NCBI GenBank assembly: GCA_963969345.1
Contig: OZ017769.1
Location: forward strand, 9,799,725-9,863,724
DNA from: Turbatrix aceti
Lineage: Eukaryota > Nematoda > Chromadorea > Rhabditida > Panagrolaimidae
DNA length: 64,000 nucleotides
Direction of reading: 5' to 3'
Shown: in pieces, positions 11,289 to 22,302 of the stretch
Position numbering within the stretch: the first letter of the stretch is position 1
Layout of the letters: each line of letters begins with the position of its first letter
The notes under the pieces: model-generated
Seen by the model: only the letters and a program-made list of their open reading frames with translations
The model's database searches: none
Told to the model about the DNA's origin: nothing
Translations under genes and position numbers: made by a program

Positions 11289-13033
11289 TCACATTTTTTG
11301 CACAGATCCGTATGTAATAGACAATTTCGATTTTTGAAGGTTTTGGAGCAGTTTTTGGCATTTGAAGGATGCGTTGTGGTTGGTGTTCTGGATTTGGAAC
11401 CAGGCATGGTAGGCGCATGCAATTTGGAGAATTAAAATTGGAAGGTATATCCAAAACCCAAAAATGGGGTCTAGGATCACAAATAAGTAATTTGCAATCA
11501 GTGGAAGGATATATCGAGTCCCCAAAACGATTCTAATAAAATTGAGGTCATCACTCGGCGGCACAATCTCCATAAAAGCACTCCTCGCTCCGGTGACCAA
11601 ATTAATCCCGCAGCCGAGAGCAGCGATGCCTCCAAAAACGACCGAAAATGAGCTCGGCTCCTCGACGTATTCCAAAATCCATTGTCCCAAGGCAAAAGTT
11701 ACTGTAGTCATAAAAATAAATCCATATCCGATGAAAATGATTGATCGTCTTCCGATTGCGTTGTAGAGCAGGGGCTTGACGAAGGCAAACGGCAGGGCGA
11801 GGAGGTAGCTTGCCAGGTAGAATGTATTGGCTCCAGAGTTGCTCCAGCCGAATCTCATAAGCAGGATGTTGTAGTTGTACGTTGCGAAGGTTTGGTAGCC
11901 GAAGTAGAAGGGGATTATGAGAACCAGGGCTTGGTAGTATGAAGCACGGAAGCTGGGGTCGGACAGGCTGTTAAAAAATGTGTGCTTGAAAGTTGAACTC
12001 CGGAATTCAGTGATCATGAATTCTAAAAATTAAAAAAAAATTAGACATGAAACATTTTGAAATTTTTTTTTAGGATGGAATCAGGACATGGTAAAAAGAC
12101 GTTTTTTATTGCCGGCAACAATCATTTTTGAAATTTTGTTTTTAAAATAGAACAACCGCATACATTTTTTTACCGAATTTTTTACAATTTTTTTACCGCA
12201 TTTTTCACAATTTTTTTACAATTACTTACATTTGTTACAGATAAAAACAATTTTTTCTACACAAAATCGTGCTCGCTGCGGGATGTATAATTTTATTACG
12301 TATAGTTTCTTTGCTTTGAGAACAGTTTTAGATGAATAATAAAGCAATTTTTTACGTTTAGATTTTTATCATTTTGATTAGGTATCTTACCATGATGAAC
12401 AATTTTCAAATCGGGAACTTTTTTCTCAGTTGATCGATCAAAACTGGACTGCTCTGAGAATCTCGGTGCAAAAACCCAAAACACGCCTGCTAAAGTTATG
12501 AATAGCACGAATGGATGATGGAACATGTCCGCCGTGCCGTAGACCTCGTCATTGAACAGAACACTGGATAGACTGCACATCAAGCAGGTGGTTACGGTCG
12601 TGCTGTCGGTGAAAAAAGTGTGAAAAACTTTTGAATGAGATCTGTAGGATTCTGTGACACCCATCGAGCTGGATAATCCGTGGAGAGCCACAGCGATGAA
12701 TAGGATCTCAAAAGCCTTCATTCCTTGGCTCATAATAACCAACCCGGATGCCGCAATCGCTAAGAATGATGTGATTGTTCGTCGATCGTAGTTCAAGGTA
12801 AAAAACATGCCAATGATCGAAAATGCCAATGGGATGTTCCAAATTGTCGTATTGATGATCTGAACTGTAAATTCGCTCGGTTGAACTTTAAATTGGTCAG
12901 TTATGGATTCGTTGATGAATGCCATCATCGGAACAGCGAGTCGGGTTATGGCATTTTGAAAAAGGTCGACAAAGCTTCCGGCTATGCCGTAGTAGAGAAT
13001 TCCGAAAAAAAAGGAAGAGGTTGGTGTCGGCAT
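11289..13033 (-). CDS. SLC2-like (sugar transporter type) major facilitator protein
   Basis: Two exons, 13033-12391 and 12022-11289, join in phase 1 to give about 458 residues, close to the usual GLUT length. The order fits SLC2: FINES in the first outer loop, DRR where the first inner loop normally has GRR, and NAIGRRSI in the second half, with about 12 hydrophobic segments. The PESPR-type loop motif and other sugar-transporter signatures are missing or changed, so the substrate cannot be inferred. An AG acceptor 15 bp before the Met (CCAGTCAG) may be a trans-splice site; the open frame extends further upstream, so an extra exon is possible. It converges on MUS81, whose stop is about 100 bp away. 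Confidence 0.7.
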
Positions 13034-13059
13034 CGTAAAAATCAAATTCTGACTGGTTC

Positions 13060-14885
13060 CAAAAAGTTGACATTCAGGATAATCAAAACAGTTGTTTTTT
13101 CGGGACTGATAGGCGTATTCTTGAATTGCACAGCCTTAAAAGTGCAAGTTTTTGTCATCGAAAACAGTCATTATACATTTTTTTGACGGGGAAGAACTTT
13201 TATCGGCGTTCGCCTTAGGTGGTCTTTGTGGGTGATTTTTACGGGATGCAGACAGACAGCTTGATGACTGATAAGAAAAGGTGGAATTTGGTTCTTTTGC
13301 AGACGCAAAATTTTTGAAAAAAAGCAATAAACATAATTTTCTTTCTGTTTCAAACAAAAATTTGAGGAGTTTATTTTCGAATTTTTGAACTCGATTTTCA
13401 TTTTTCAGCATTTAGAATTTTTCGAAACTTCGCACTTGACAATCATCCCAATTTTCCTATTTCAGATTAACAATGCTTTTCGAATGAATGCCTGCCTGTG
13501 GCGTCAGTTGCCATTAATCAGAATTTGCCAACGTATCCTTTTTTATCGTCCCGGAAGTGCGACAAACTTTTTTTTATGGCGGATTGAAAAAAAAAGTTTG
13601 GTCATAGACGACAACGACCGGGAAAGACAAGGACGCAAGGGTGGCTACGTGCATAGTACGTGTACACGCGTGGGTACTCGCATACCCGTTTCCTGTTTGA
13701 CAAATATATGACGGCAATTTTTGTGGTCATTTCAAACAGTGACTTGGAAGAAAACGGTGTAATTATTGCCTTACCTGGAGGGCATTTGAGGAAGCAGAAA
13801 CAATTCTGGGGAAAATTTTGCAACAAAAAAGAAACTGTCATGACATGACGATTGTTGAAAACTATAAAAAGTAACAAAATGAATTTTGGTGACGAGGATG
13901 TTAAAGTTGTTCGGGGAAGTTTGAAGAATGTTGAAACAATAGCTTTTTGTTTTGACAAAAAATTTTGTGGAACAATCAAAAAATGGAAATTGGGAGTTAT
14001 GTACGAAACAGCAAAGCGGCAAAATTTTGACAATGTTGGTCTCGAATGGAAAACGTTTACAGATCGTGTCTTTTAAGAATTTTTTTTTGAGTTACGCTTA
14101 GCTGAATTAGTGCACTTACATATATTTTGCAGCAGTTTTGTGCCATTTTAGCCACGTCATTCAACAAAAACACCTTTCCGAGCTGCAAGTTACAGTGATC
14201 GTAGCTCAAAGTGCAAAATTTTACGCTCGAAATATTTTTTTGCATTTTTTTGTTTCCATAATTCTTTTTTTTGTGTGTCTATAATGTTACTTAAGGGATA
14301 TAAGCGAGCCCCTAATGAACCTCTGTCATAATTGAATGATAGTCTGTCTAGAGTCCATTGCACTCACCCTCCTTCTTTTTTTGTTACTCTCTGAAAAAAA
14401 AAGTTTATCGTAATTTTTTCCCAAGATTTAAGAAATTCCCTGCGTCATGGGAAGATTGCACCTATTCAGTTAGGCGAGTTGTCCTTCTGATGTCATCAAA
14501 TATGCACATAGTAAGTTTCCATGCTTCTGGATCATCGTTATTTGCGTCGAGGAACTCAAAAAACGTCATTTGTGCTGTTTTTGACAAAATGTTTCAAGTT
14601 GTGAAATTTTTTTTTGCTTTTGTCAAAAAAAAAATAAGTGCCAAAAATTTAAATTTTACGTGGCGAAAAAACAATTGACACCCCCGCAATTTTTTTCCTC
14701 AAACAGAAAATTTTTTTGTGTGTCATGCCAGAACACACCTTTTTTGCCACTGGCGCCCACCCTCCCTCCTCCCCCTTTTCCAGAGGAAAGCTCAGCCCCT
14801 TTCCGGGATACGACCACCTACAAATCCCATAAAACTTTTTTTTTCTCCCTCACATTTGTTCGATTCAGTTCTCGTCGCCGCCGTC
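13060..14885. other. Intergenic; nothing firmly recognised
   Basis: AT-rich spacer between the divergent SLC2-like gene and the neuropeptide gene. A less AT-rich patch at 13610-13690 contains nested palindromic words such as ACGTGTACACGCGT. A 75-codon plus-strand frame at 13852-14076 has no supporting splice context. The last 60 bp before 14886 carry an acceptor (GATTCAG) suitable for trans-splicing. Confidence 0.45.
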
Positions 14886-15198
14886 ATGTCGTCGTCCTCA
14901 GCCATGTCCTTTGCCCTGCTGTTCGTCTTCGCCGTCATCGTGAGTATCATCTCCGCCGCTCCCAAGCCATCGTCCGCCGGCATCGATGGCCTCGAGGAAG
15001 GAGTCTATCCCGACCTCCAGGCAATTGCTTCGTACAAGCTTCGTCCCTTCTTTACGAGCCCCAAAGAACGCCGTGCCCCCAGCGATAAGTTCGACGATGT
15101 CGAAGGCATGCTCGATTACATGGATTCCCTTCGCAGACCACGGTAGGATCATTTATGCAAAACAAATACGGTATAATTTTTTTTGCAGATTTGGATGA
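14886..15198 (+). CDS. Neuropeptide F/Y family precursor (RPRFamide)
   Basis: Exon 1 (14886-15142) and exon 2 (15189-15198) give an 88-residue prepropeptide. Residues 1-24 form a signal peptide (SFALLFVFAVIVSIISA). The C terminus reads DYMDSLRRPRFG and then stop, so the mature peptide would end in RPRFamide after Gly is used for amidation. The short phase-2 intron splits the codon of the last Arg (CG|A), the position known for NPY and NPF genes. A possible dibasic site (ERR) lies near residue 62; no basic site follows the Gly. The usual Tyr pair of NPF is absent. A tr​ans-splice-type acceptor precedes the ATG by about 20 bp. Confidence 0.85.
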
Positions 15199-15319
15199 TT
15201 TTTTACATTCGTCTCACTGACAGTCACTCGATTCGTCGTCATCCCGAACAAAAGGTCTCACCGTCTTCCTCTTCTTCTTTTTGTTTGTGTAAGATTTGCC
15301 GACTATCCACAATTCTCGA

Positions 15320-15325
15320 AATAAA
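15320..15325 (+). terminator. Polyadenylation signal of the neuropeptide gene
   Basis: AATAAA about 120 bp after the stop codon, followed by GT-rich sequence. Confidence 0.7.
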
Positions 15326-15654
15326 GTGTGCTTGATGGGAGATTTTTTGACGTTTAGAAAAAATAACATGAAAACTCATTTTTTTCCAGTTTTCTCTTTT
15401 TTGACCCAAAGCATTTTTTGGACGCTTTCGATTGATCAATTTCAGTGCAGAGGTTTTTGAAGTGCGTTCAATGAGTTTTTGTCCGAACCACTTGATTCTG
15501 AGCGAACTTGCAAACTTTTTTCTACAATATTTGGCTGCAGGTGCAAAGACGACAATGACATTGCTTCTTTCCTGTTTTTTTACAACTTGAAAGTGTATTT
15601 ATTGTTATCAGAACTGAAATTTTTGTATGCACTAGCATCTGGGATTTTGAATAA
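15326..15654. other. Spacer, nothing recognised
   Basis: AT-rich DNA between the neuropeptide polyadenylation signal and the inverted SH3 exon copy. No gene or RNA is seen. Confidence 0.4.
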
Positions 15655-16096
15655 GTTCATCGTCTAGTTCGTGTGCCGGAACAAGCAATCAGCCGGCGAC
15701 AGCCTTCGAAGCTCGAAGGCACTCAATCGGCGCCATCGCCGCTAAACTCCCGCTCTATCGATCGGCTGCTCAGTTCAAGCGTACCCAGTCGTCGGCTGTT
15801 CCCCCGACAACAAAACGCATAATCGTCGTTCGAAAGTGCAAAAAGTCTGCTTCGGTCGTGGGAGGCGCAATTGAGAGGGGAGATTCCAGCGCGTGGATCA
15901 ACGGGGCCACGGTGAAGTCTTTCACTCCCGGATCGCAGGCTGAAGCCATCACATCGTTGCTCGCGACTGCTGACGACGAAATTTCGGTTCAAGTAGGAGA
16001 GCACGGATACGTTCTGGATGTCATTTGTAATATTCTGGTTTCTAAGAAACACTCAAATGGTGAGTTTTGATCAAATTGGCATTAAAATTCGAATTC
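15655..16096 (+). pseudogene. Inverted, damaged copy of the first exon of the SH3 gene
   Basis: This plus-strand segment matches the minus-strand exon at about 18255-18770, including the splice donor and about 40 bp of the following intron, so it arose from DNA and not mRNA. It has many point differences and an in-frame loss of about 66 bp that removes the middle of the SH3 fold (22 residues between EISVQ and GEHGY). The frame is otherwise still open. No start codon or promoter is evident. Confidence 0.9.
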
Positions 16097-16598
16097 TGGA
16101 TAAAATTGTGGGTTCAATATGAAAAAAAGACACAAAAAAACATTTTTTTAACAAAAATGTTAGTTACTTCGAGTACCTTTTGGGATTTGTTGCTTTTTTA
16201 CCGCAGGTTTGATTTTTTATATTTTCGTGGTGAAATCACATTTATGACGTTTTTTAGCTTTCTAAACATTTACAACTGCTTTTTTCGTGTTTTTCAAGCA
16301 AAAGTGGACTATTTTTTGCTTAGGGCCTAAAAATCCCCCCTGCTGTCGTCGCCGTTGTTTTTCGCTCAATCACAGAATATGCCATTCATTACGCGTCTCT
16401 TTTCATTTCTATACAGACAATGGGTAGAATACGGTAGCACACCACACACTTACTTGCCCAGTGCACTGGCCAGTGGGATACACCACAGGCCACAGGGCAT
16501 TTGCTGTTGTTGTACACTTTTTTAGCCGGGCCGAAAACCGAGAAAATGAAGCATGGCTGCGATGTGTTAATTGCCTCAACCCTCAAAAACAGCCACCC
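16097..16598. other. Spacer, nothing recognised
   Basis: Sequence between the SH3 copy and the stop codon of the SH3 gene. It probably includes the 3' UTR of the latter. CACTGGCCAGTG-type palindromic words occur near 16460-16480. Confidence 0.4.
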
Positions 16599-18848
16599 TT
16601 AGCAGGAGACTTCGTAGTCGCGGTCGTCGTCGTCGTAGAGATCCCGAGAACTCGTTTGGCGAAAGTCAACTCGACTGGAAGTTGTGGATGCAATGCCGTC
16701 ATCGACGAGGACGACAGCGGTCTCGGGCACAAATCCCTGAGCTGGATGCTTTTTGTGGGTGGCCCAGATCCAGCCGTTGATGGCGTTGAACATGGTGGTC
16801 AGACGATCGCCTTTTTCCATGGTCAGATCGTTGCGGGCCATGGGCTTGAAATCAGCGATGGCGACGAGTTCGTGGATTAGGGGCTCGGCAGGACGCCAGC
16901 CGGGGGGATTCATGTTGGGGACCCTGGGGCGACGGGTACCCATAACACGTGGGGGCACTGGGGGTAGAGCGGGGTCGGTTGGGGGTGCGGTGATTGTTGT
17001 TATCGTTGAGCTTGAGCAGTCGGGAGAGGATTTGGAGCAGTCACTTGTTGACTAAAATATGTAAAAACTCATTTTGTAAAAAAAATTGACCCTGAGATTT
17101 TCTCGGATTAAGGATTTGATATATCGGATATCATATATCGTTTTTACAAATTTGTTTTTTGGTTTCCCGAATACATCATGCAAAAAAATTGAAAATTTTG
17201 CCCAAATTTGGGATTTGATATATCCGATATTATACATCTCTTTGCTAAAGAACCAGAAAGCATAAACAAAAGACAAGTGAGCATTCGATTTTCTTTGTTT
17301 GTCCCCGATTACAAAAAAAAGCAATCCGTTCTATTGTTTTGACCTGCACAAAAGCAAAGGTCGAATCCGTCTGACAACAATAAGCGAGTCATTGAAGGAC
17401 GAAAATTGAGCTGTCAGAAAAAAAGCAACAAACAATTTCCGAAGCAATGACTAGGCTTTTTTTGTTATCTTCTATCCTGTTGACACCAGAACCGGAGATT
17501 GAATGACGATTTTCGGGGGAAGAAAGGGGAGTCTTCGTCCTGTGACCCTGAGAATCCCTCTTTGTCGTCGCTGTCATGTCGCTGACCTCTGTGTAATCCC
17601 GATTGATGCCAGCGACTTCGTCATCTCCCTCTCCACTGACACTGAGACTGCCTTCAGATTCAGAATCCGGAGGCGTAAAGCGTGCCGGCAGACTGCTGAG
17701 GTATCGCTTGAGGTTGTCGTTCATGGCATATACCCGTTCAGCGACGGTCGGCATGCGTCGGGGCAACGCTCGATCGAGGGTTACGATCCCACCGATGGGG
17801 TGGGGTCGACGCCAGTCAACCTGGTAGCTCTGGGGCGGATTGTAGGGATTACGGTTGTAGGCACGGGGGAGAAGGGTGGTTGCGCCGTTGCGATGGGGTG
17901 TCTTGATGATGCGGCCGGGGACTGAGAGACGGGATTGAGGGAGGACAATTGAGGGGGGCAGTTTGAAACCATCTCGACGTGTATTGGCGGATTTGCAGCG
18001 GGTGACTCCCGTTTGAGGGGTTTCTGGAAACATTGAAGTAAAAAACAAACAGAAAACGGTTAAAAAAGCTTGAAACGAAAAAAAATTCTAAAACGGTAAA
18101 AATCAGCCAAAAATGATCCTACCACGAAAATATTATACAAAAAGTCAAATGTACAGTAAAAAAGTAATACATTCATCTCTTATGTCACTCGAAAGTAATG
18201 CACATCTCGAAATATAACATTTTTGGCCAAAAAATGTTGCTTTTGTGTTTTTTTTATAATATAAGATAAATATTATCTAAAATTCGAATTTTAATGCCAA
18301 TTTGATCAAAACTCACCATTCAAATGTTTTTTAGAAACCAGAATATTACAAATGACATCCGGAACGTATCCGTGCTCTCCGTCGGCTCGTTTGACGTAAA
18401 TCCACTGCCCCGACCCGTCCTTGTGCAGCGCAGTGACAAAACTCCCTCCTTGAACCGAAATTTCGTCGTCAGCAGTCGCAAGGAACGATTTGATGGCCTC
18501 AGCCTGCGATCCGGGAGTGAAAGACTTCACCGTGGCCCCGTTGATCCACGCCATGGAATCTCCCCTCTCAATTGCGCCTCCCACGACCGAAGCAGACTTT
18601 TTGCACTTTCGAACGACGATTATGCGTTTTGTTGTCGGCGGAACAGCCGACGACTGGGTACGCTTGAACTGAGCAGCCGATCGATAGAGCGGGAGTTTAG
18701 CGGCGATGGCGCCGATTGAGTGCCTTCGAGCTTCGAAGGCTGTCGCCGGCTGATTGCTTGTTCCGGCACACGAACTAGACGAAGAACTCGATCGGGGACG
18801 GCGTCGTCGTCGACCCGGGACTATTGCGTTGATCAGAGAGGATATCAT
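16599..18848 (-). CDS. Protein with two SH3 domains
   Basis: Exon 1 (18848 to about 18316) begins 7 bp after a TTTTGCAG acceptor. It encodes an Arg/Ser-rich start, then an SH3 domain (SFLATADDEISVQGGSF ... GYVPDVI) and ends in phase 1 at GTGAGT. Exon 2 (from about 18032 to about 17500) is disordered, Pro/Ser/acidic. Its 3' end is uncertain: several weak donors exist between 17440 and 17530. Exon 3 (about 17054-16599) opens with a Pro/Thr stretch and holds a second SH3 (VAIADFKPMARNDLTMEKGD ... GFVPETAVV). Two-SH3 proteins usually link Pro-rich partners; the Pro-rich protein at 3256-6766 has suitable ligands, but a link is only inference. The family is not recognised. Confidence 0.75.
17105..17242. 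repeat. Direct pair of AT-rich palindromic words inside an intron
   Basis: GGATTTGATATATCGGATAT near 17111 recurs with few changes near 17212. Each copy is itself partly palindromic (GATATATC/GATATC). They lie in the second intron of the SH3 gene. Function unknown. Confidence 0.7.
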
Positions 18849-18855
18849 GTTAGAG

Positions 18856-20846
18856 CTGCAAAATTGAGGTGCTCAAAAATGATGGGAGGATAAAACCAGA
18901 ATATTTTTTGTACAATGTTTGAAAACATGGGATAAATCCGGGAGAAAAATTGCTGTTTTAACAAAAAAATGTGCTTTACGTTCAAATTAGTGTCAATGAG
19001 GCGTTCACATATAAATTTAAGGCAAAATACACAATGTTTAATAATCGAGATCATATAAAATAGTTCTGAAATTACACAAAACTAAATCGGTTAACAGCGC
19101 AAAGGGGGAAACGAAAGTTCAAGTGAGAAAAACGGTAAAAAAATTTACATTTTTTTCTTTTTTAAATGAAAAATCTTTTTTTAGTTTAATTTCACTCATA
19201 AATAATCAAATACTTCAACAAAACGACTAACATTATTTTTGAATAAACAAACTGGAAGTTTCGCTCGCAAAATTTTTATAAAAAACTTTAAATAAAAAAA
19301 CAGTGTTCATTGATTCCGTTTTCTTTAAAGAATTTTTTACATAAAAATAAATACCGTTTCAAAAAAATAAAATCAAAAAAAAAAAGTATGTAACAAAATA
19401 TAAAACCAAAATACAAATACTTGAACGAAAAACTTGGCAATAGTTGGACGAAAAAAATGACGTCACTCGGTTACAGATGGGATAAAGGTGAAACTAGAGC
19501 TAAAAAAAAGCAACCGAAGAAAGCTATCGTCGAGCAAGCAGACCATTGCGAGCAGTGTGATCTCGTGGTGTGGTCAGCTTATACACTTACATGAGCGCGA
19601 CAAGCATCACCACACCACACCACCACAACCGGGGGCTATCCACTCTCTCCCCCCTCCTGCGTTTGGATGAGATGAGATTTCTTACTCGGAGAAGAGGATA
19701 TCGATGAGGGATGAGGCTAGGCTTTCTCTTCTAAATATTTTTTCTGTCACTCTTTTCCAGTGTGCATGATGCACACCGGTTCAACCAAGTTGTGAGCTTG
19801 CTTGATGAGAAGTGTGAGGAAGGGGGGGGACAACGGACATCACCGGTGAGATGTCAGTCGTCGTCAGTCAGTGGTTTGCGCGACCGGGCAAGGCTCTGTG
19901 GACCCCGATAGACGATTGACTGACTGAGTGAGGAAACGCAAGCAGGCAAGTGACGATCAACCACGCTTGATGCCTGGGTGTAGGAGTTTTTTTCTCTCTT
20001 CTTCGCTCATTTCCGGGCGGGAAAACGGAGAAGAAGAATGCTGCTGGTGTTGGTCACCTACCTCCCCTTCTTCGTCACCTGCGCGAGCAAGCAAACGCCT
20101 AAGAAATAAACAGAAGGAACTCTCGCTACTACTTCGCTCGTTTGTCTGATTAGCACCTTCAAGATTAACAATACAAAAGTGACTTTTTCCTGTGTGCGTG
20201 TCAACAAAGTGAAACAAGAAACAACAACGGACCTGCTTGCTTATTTTTTTTTCGCTCAACCTGACCAGGGTCCGTCAAGTTGACACAAGCGGCAGCCAGA
20301 ACGCAAAAAAAGAACATTTTTTGCTTGCCATTGCAAAAAATTAAAGCGCAGACTAATTCCTTGATCATACATTACGTACACGTTCATGGACCACACAGGT
20401 GGTCAAATTTTATTTCGTAATCAGCTTTTATCGTTTTAACAAGTGATTTTTGGTTAATTCTAATCATTTGTTTGCAAACAGATAGAAAAAAATTGTCTTG
20501 AAGGATAATTCAAAATTTTTCGATGCTGAAAAATGTATGTAAAGTCAAACGTGTTTTTTTCAGGGACATTACACACTCTAATTTTCGTGTACGAAATGAA
20601 TTATACAACACACGCAACAAGGATCAAGGATCCTAGCCACACGCGTGTTTGTATCGTAACTTTAAAGGGCAAATTATTCACTTGAAAGGTAAAATTTTTG
20701 TTCAGGAACGAACGGCACCGTGGTTTTTGATAACGGATGTCCTACGGATTAAATAAAAACTGAAATAAATGATGTGCATAGTTGTTTTTGAAGGCTGGAA
20801 CGAAAACTTTAAAGGAAATTTTGGAGTATATATTTTGCGCGATATT
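18856..20846. other. Intergenic region with GC-rich island
   Basis: Upstream of the SH3 gene. A CRE-like TGACGTCA is at 19458-19465. The stretch 19540-20170 is less AT-rich and contains CACCACACCACACCACCAC and TGACTGACTGAGTGAG words, compatible with a promoter or enhancer. No open frame with splice context and no RNA gene recognised up to the U1 promoter. Confidence 0.4.
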
Positions 20847-20861
20847 TTTCTCTGACTTCTC
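20847..20861 (+). promoter_or_regulatory. Candidate proximal sequence element of the U1 gene
   Basis: TTTCTCTGACTTCTC lies 71-85 bp before the U1 5' end. Similar words lie upstream of the SL1 and both stem-bulge RNA genes in this window. No TATA box lies close to the U1 start, as expected for Pol II snRNA genes. Confidence 0.45.
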
Positions 20862-20931
20862 TGCCGTTCAGTTGCGCTCATGTAAGCTGCGCGCACGAAC
20901 CGCTTTTTCTGCACGGTCCGCGTTCGCTCAT

Positions 20932-21097
20932 AAACTTACCTGGCTGGAAGGATCCCGTGATCAAGAAGACGGGACCTTTAGTGTGAGGCTTGTCCATTGC
21001 ACTTTTCGGCTCAGGCTGACCGCTATGGCTACCCCGAACTGGGGTACGCCAACAGTTAAATTTTTGGGTGCGGGAGATAGCGTTCGCGCTTCTCCCT
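20932..21097 (+). ncRNA. U1: U1 small nuclear RNA
   Basis: All U1 landmarks are present in order: 5' AAACTTACCTGGC, which pairs with 5' splice sites; stem-loop I with the U1-70K loop (GATCAAGAAG); stem-loop II with the U1A-binding ATTGCAC; stem-loop III; the Sm site AAATTTTTGG at 21058-21067; and stem-loop IV (GGGAGATAGCGTTCGCGC then TTCTCCC). Length is about 166 nt, as in other animals. No disabling change is seen, so it is probably an active gene. A hAT element begins 55 bp beyond its end. Confidence 0.97.
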
Positions 21098-21151
21098 TAT
21101 GCTTATGGTTTATCTTTCTAACATCTTGTTTTCTCGGCGTCGCATTGCAAG

Positions 21152-21446
21152 CAGTGCCCGACCCGAAATACCCGGAATTTCGGGTCGGGTACCCGAAAAT
21201 TTCGGGTTCGGGTTGCAAAAAACAACAAAAATCCAGTGACAGAGAAGCTCTTCAAGCATACAATCGGCTATCATACATAATCTTCTGACTGTCCATTGTG
21301 TGTTGTACGTGTAATTGTTTATCGGAGTTTTTGAGCTTTTGCATGAAGTTTTTTTTACAGAAAGCAAAAATTTCGGGTTTTCGGGTCGGGTACCCGAAAT
21401 TTTCGGGTCCGGGTAGGGTCTTCGGGTCGGGTACCCGACAGCACTG
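21152..21446. mobile_element. Non-autonomous hAT element (MITE)
   Basis: A 295-bp element starting CAGTG and ending CACTG, flanked by a perfect 8-bp target duplication ATTGCAAG (21144-21151 and 21447-21454), as hAT transposases make. Both ends are made of nested CGGGTACCCG, TTCGGG and CCCGAAA words that form internal palindromes. The centre (about 150 bp) is unique and encodes nothing. No transposase. Confidence 0.9.
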
Positions 21447-21531
21447 ATTGCAAGCTCGAGCTCCTTCTTGAGCTTGCACTTTTTCCCGACCCCAATCCTC
21501 ATCACAAAAACATTCATACCGTTCAAGCACT

Positions 21532-21998
21532 TTATAACTTTGGACAATCATGATCAAAAACAACAGAACTTATACGCTGTCCAACATATCTGTAGTCCAA
21601 CTTGCTGTGTGAGCAAGGACTTTTAATGATCATGAACGCTTTGTCCGTTTTCCATTTTAAAATACCAAAGTTATAGTCAAAGCTGTAGTCAATACGTCCC
21701 TTCGAGAAAGACTTTCGGTATATTTTGGATCTGTGGAGCTCCTTCCAGTCATCCTCGTAGAAGTGGATCACAGCGGCATCAGTGTTTAGAAAACTACAGC
21801 CGCATTCCACATCAAGTTTGATAGTGGTTGTGGTATCCCTTACAAATTGGTAGCAGGTTTCACATCCGCCAACTGAAAAACAAGCGTGAATCGGAAGCGC
21901 CTAAAAACGAGAAAAAAATTACTTGTGACATAGTCTCCGCTGATTAAGACGAACAGAGCAGCCAAGCTGAGCACGATGAGAAGCTTCGCCGACGCCAT
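21532..21998 (-). CDS. Small secreted cysteine-containing protein
   Basis: Two exons, 21998-21923 and 21872-21532, joined in phase 1, give 138 residues. Residues 1-20 form a signal peptide (KLLIVLSLAALFVLISG). The mature part has six Cys: a CETC near its start, a CGC about 20 residues later, then two single Cys near the end. The rest mixes acidic and aromatic residues (YEDDWKELHRS). A CATTCCAG acceptor lies 9 bp before the ATG, a likely trans-splice site. I do not recognise the family. Confidence 0.7.
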
Positions 21999-22302
21999 CG
22001 GAAAACACTGGAATGAACAAAAGTAAGAAAATTTCGGGTATTTATGGGAAATAAAAGGTCGTAGGGTAATTTTTTGTTCTCATTGAAGACGTGACAAAAC
22101 AAGTTTCACGGATAGGGCGGTACGGTAAGAGACCAAGGTGTTGCATGTCGTGTAAGTTACACGACGAAAACTCACTGATTTACATGCTTTTTCCCTTGTT
22201 TTTAACTCATTTACATAAATTTTCGTCGTGTTGACTTTTTACGATCAGAAACGTAATCATTTTATATACATTCACAGTCCAAAGAGTCACACATCAAATG
22301 AA

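Noticed and set aside
14345..14365. TCCATTGCACT, identical to part of the U1 stem-loop II
   Set aside because: Only about 11 bases match and no other U1 element is near.
20782..21288. 168-codon plus-strand frame over the U1 region
   Set aside because: It overlaps the U1 snRNA and the hAT element; a chance frame.
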